Shown here: positions 63,928-64,000 of the stretch, in pieces
Layout: every line of letters begins with the position of its first letter
Numbering within the stretch: the first letter of the stretch is position 1
DNA from: Granulicella sp. dw_53
GTDB lineage: Bacteria; Acidobacteriota; Terriglobia; Terriglobales; Acidobacteriaceae
DNA length: 64,000 bases
Direction: 5' to 3'
Assembly (NCBI RefSeq): GCF_018449545.1
Contig: NZ_JAAVUR010000001.1
Location: 62,001 to 126,000 of the forward strand
Position numbers and translations under genes: made by a program
The notes under the pieces: generated by a model
Databases searched by the model: none
What the model saw: the letters and a program-made list of their open reading frames with translations, nothing else
Told to the model about the DNA's origin: nothing

Positions 63928-64000
63928 ATGACTCGGCGAGGAGAACCGCAGGCAATCAATCAAGCGCTGAATCGTCCGAGAGCCAAACTTGGCCTCGACC
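63928..64000 (+). CDS. virB3: Second VirB3/TrbD, cut by window edge
   Basis: The ATG at 63,928 follows AGGAGGTG. The 24 visible codons (MTRRGEPQAINQALNRPR) match the start of the ICE1 virB3. The gene continues beyond the window. Confidence 0.88.
   Translation, partial: MTRRGEPQAINQALNRPRAKLGLD

Noticed and set aside
1..64000. CRISPR arrays, rRNA genes, insertion sequence transposases
   Set aside because: No regularly spaced repeats, rRNA-like stretches or DDE transposase motifs were seen on either strand.

Overview
The window looks like chromosomal DNA of a soil Acidobacteriota (a Terriglobus, Granulicella or Edaphobacter-type organism). The reasons are moderate-to-high GC, an acidobacterial ADOP-type FtsX permease with its PadR regulator, and an imuA-imuB-dnaE2 mutasome. 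The species call is an inference. No search was run, and all names rest on motifs read in the translated proteins.

Bases 1-15,100 are an eroded chromosomal or accessory flank. They hold a secreted protein running off the left edge, a nucleoside hydrolase, a NERD-domain protein, and an AAA ATPase plus subtilase pair matching the IetAS anti-phage system. After these comes a graveyard: a 5'-truncated UGT-type glycosyltransferase, a second one broken by a one-base frameshift, and a beta-1,3-glucanase (GH64/thaumatin-like) pseudogene with two stops and a frameshift. A flavin-reductase-like gene and an Ohr/OsmC peroxidase remain intact.

From about 15.15 to 62.13 kb lies an integrative conjugative element (ICE1). 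It starts with an HTH/PIN toxin-antitoxin pair and a Xre regulator. A full VirB/Trb type IV secretion operon follows (virB2, B3, B4, B9, B10, B5, B6, B8, B11), then ssb, a RepB-type primase, a MobC-like relaxosome gene, a VirD4 coupling protein and a MOBF relaxase-helicase. The cargo comes next: a TIR/SLOG gene cluster (34.3-38.7 kb), a three-gene unit with HNH-like, membrane and Rossmann-like proteins, a DUF4238 gene, the complete imuA-imuB-dnaE2 mutasome, and an RloC-like ABC ATPase. The element closes with ArdC, a small partner protein and ParB, a PadR/ADOP/DUF4097-like operon, a LysR regulator, an excisionase-type HTH protein and a tyrosine integrase. Just past the integrase is the 3' part of a tRNA-Met (CAU) gene without its 5' half, the usual scar of integration at a tRNA 3' end.

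Immediately right of that scar a second, related element begins (ICE2). It has a Xre/MbcA-RES toxin-antitoxin pair, then a second virB2 and virB3 almost identical to those of ICE1. The scar orientation predicts a tandem array, with the intact tRNA-Met to the right of the window.

The strongest candidate for an undescribed system is the operon at 34,997-38,745. Four TIR-family proteins and a stand-alone SLOG-family protein are packed together, with a ThsB-like TIR protein divergent to them. The layout suggests a Thoeris-like NAD-derived signalling defence with several TIR sensors, but no SIR2 or other obvious effector next to the SLOG.
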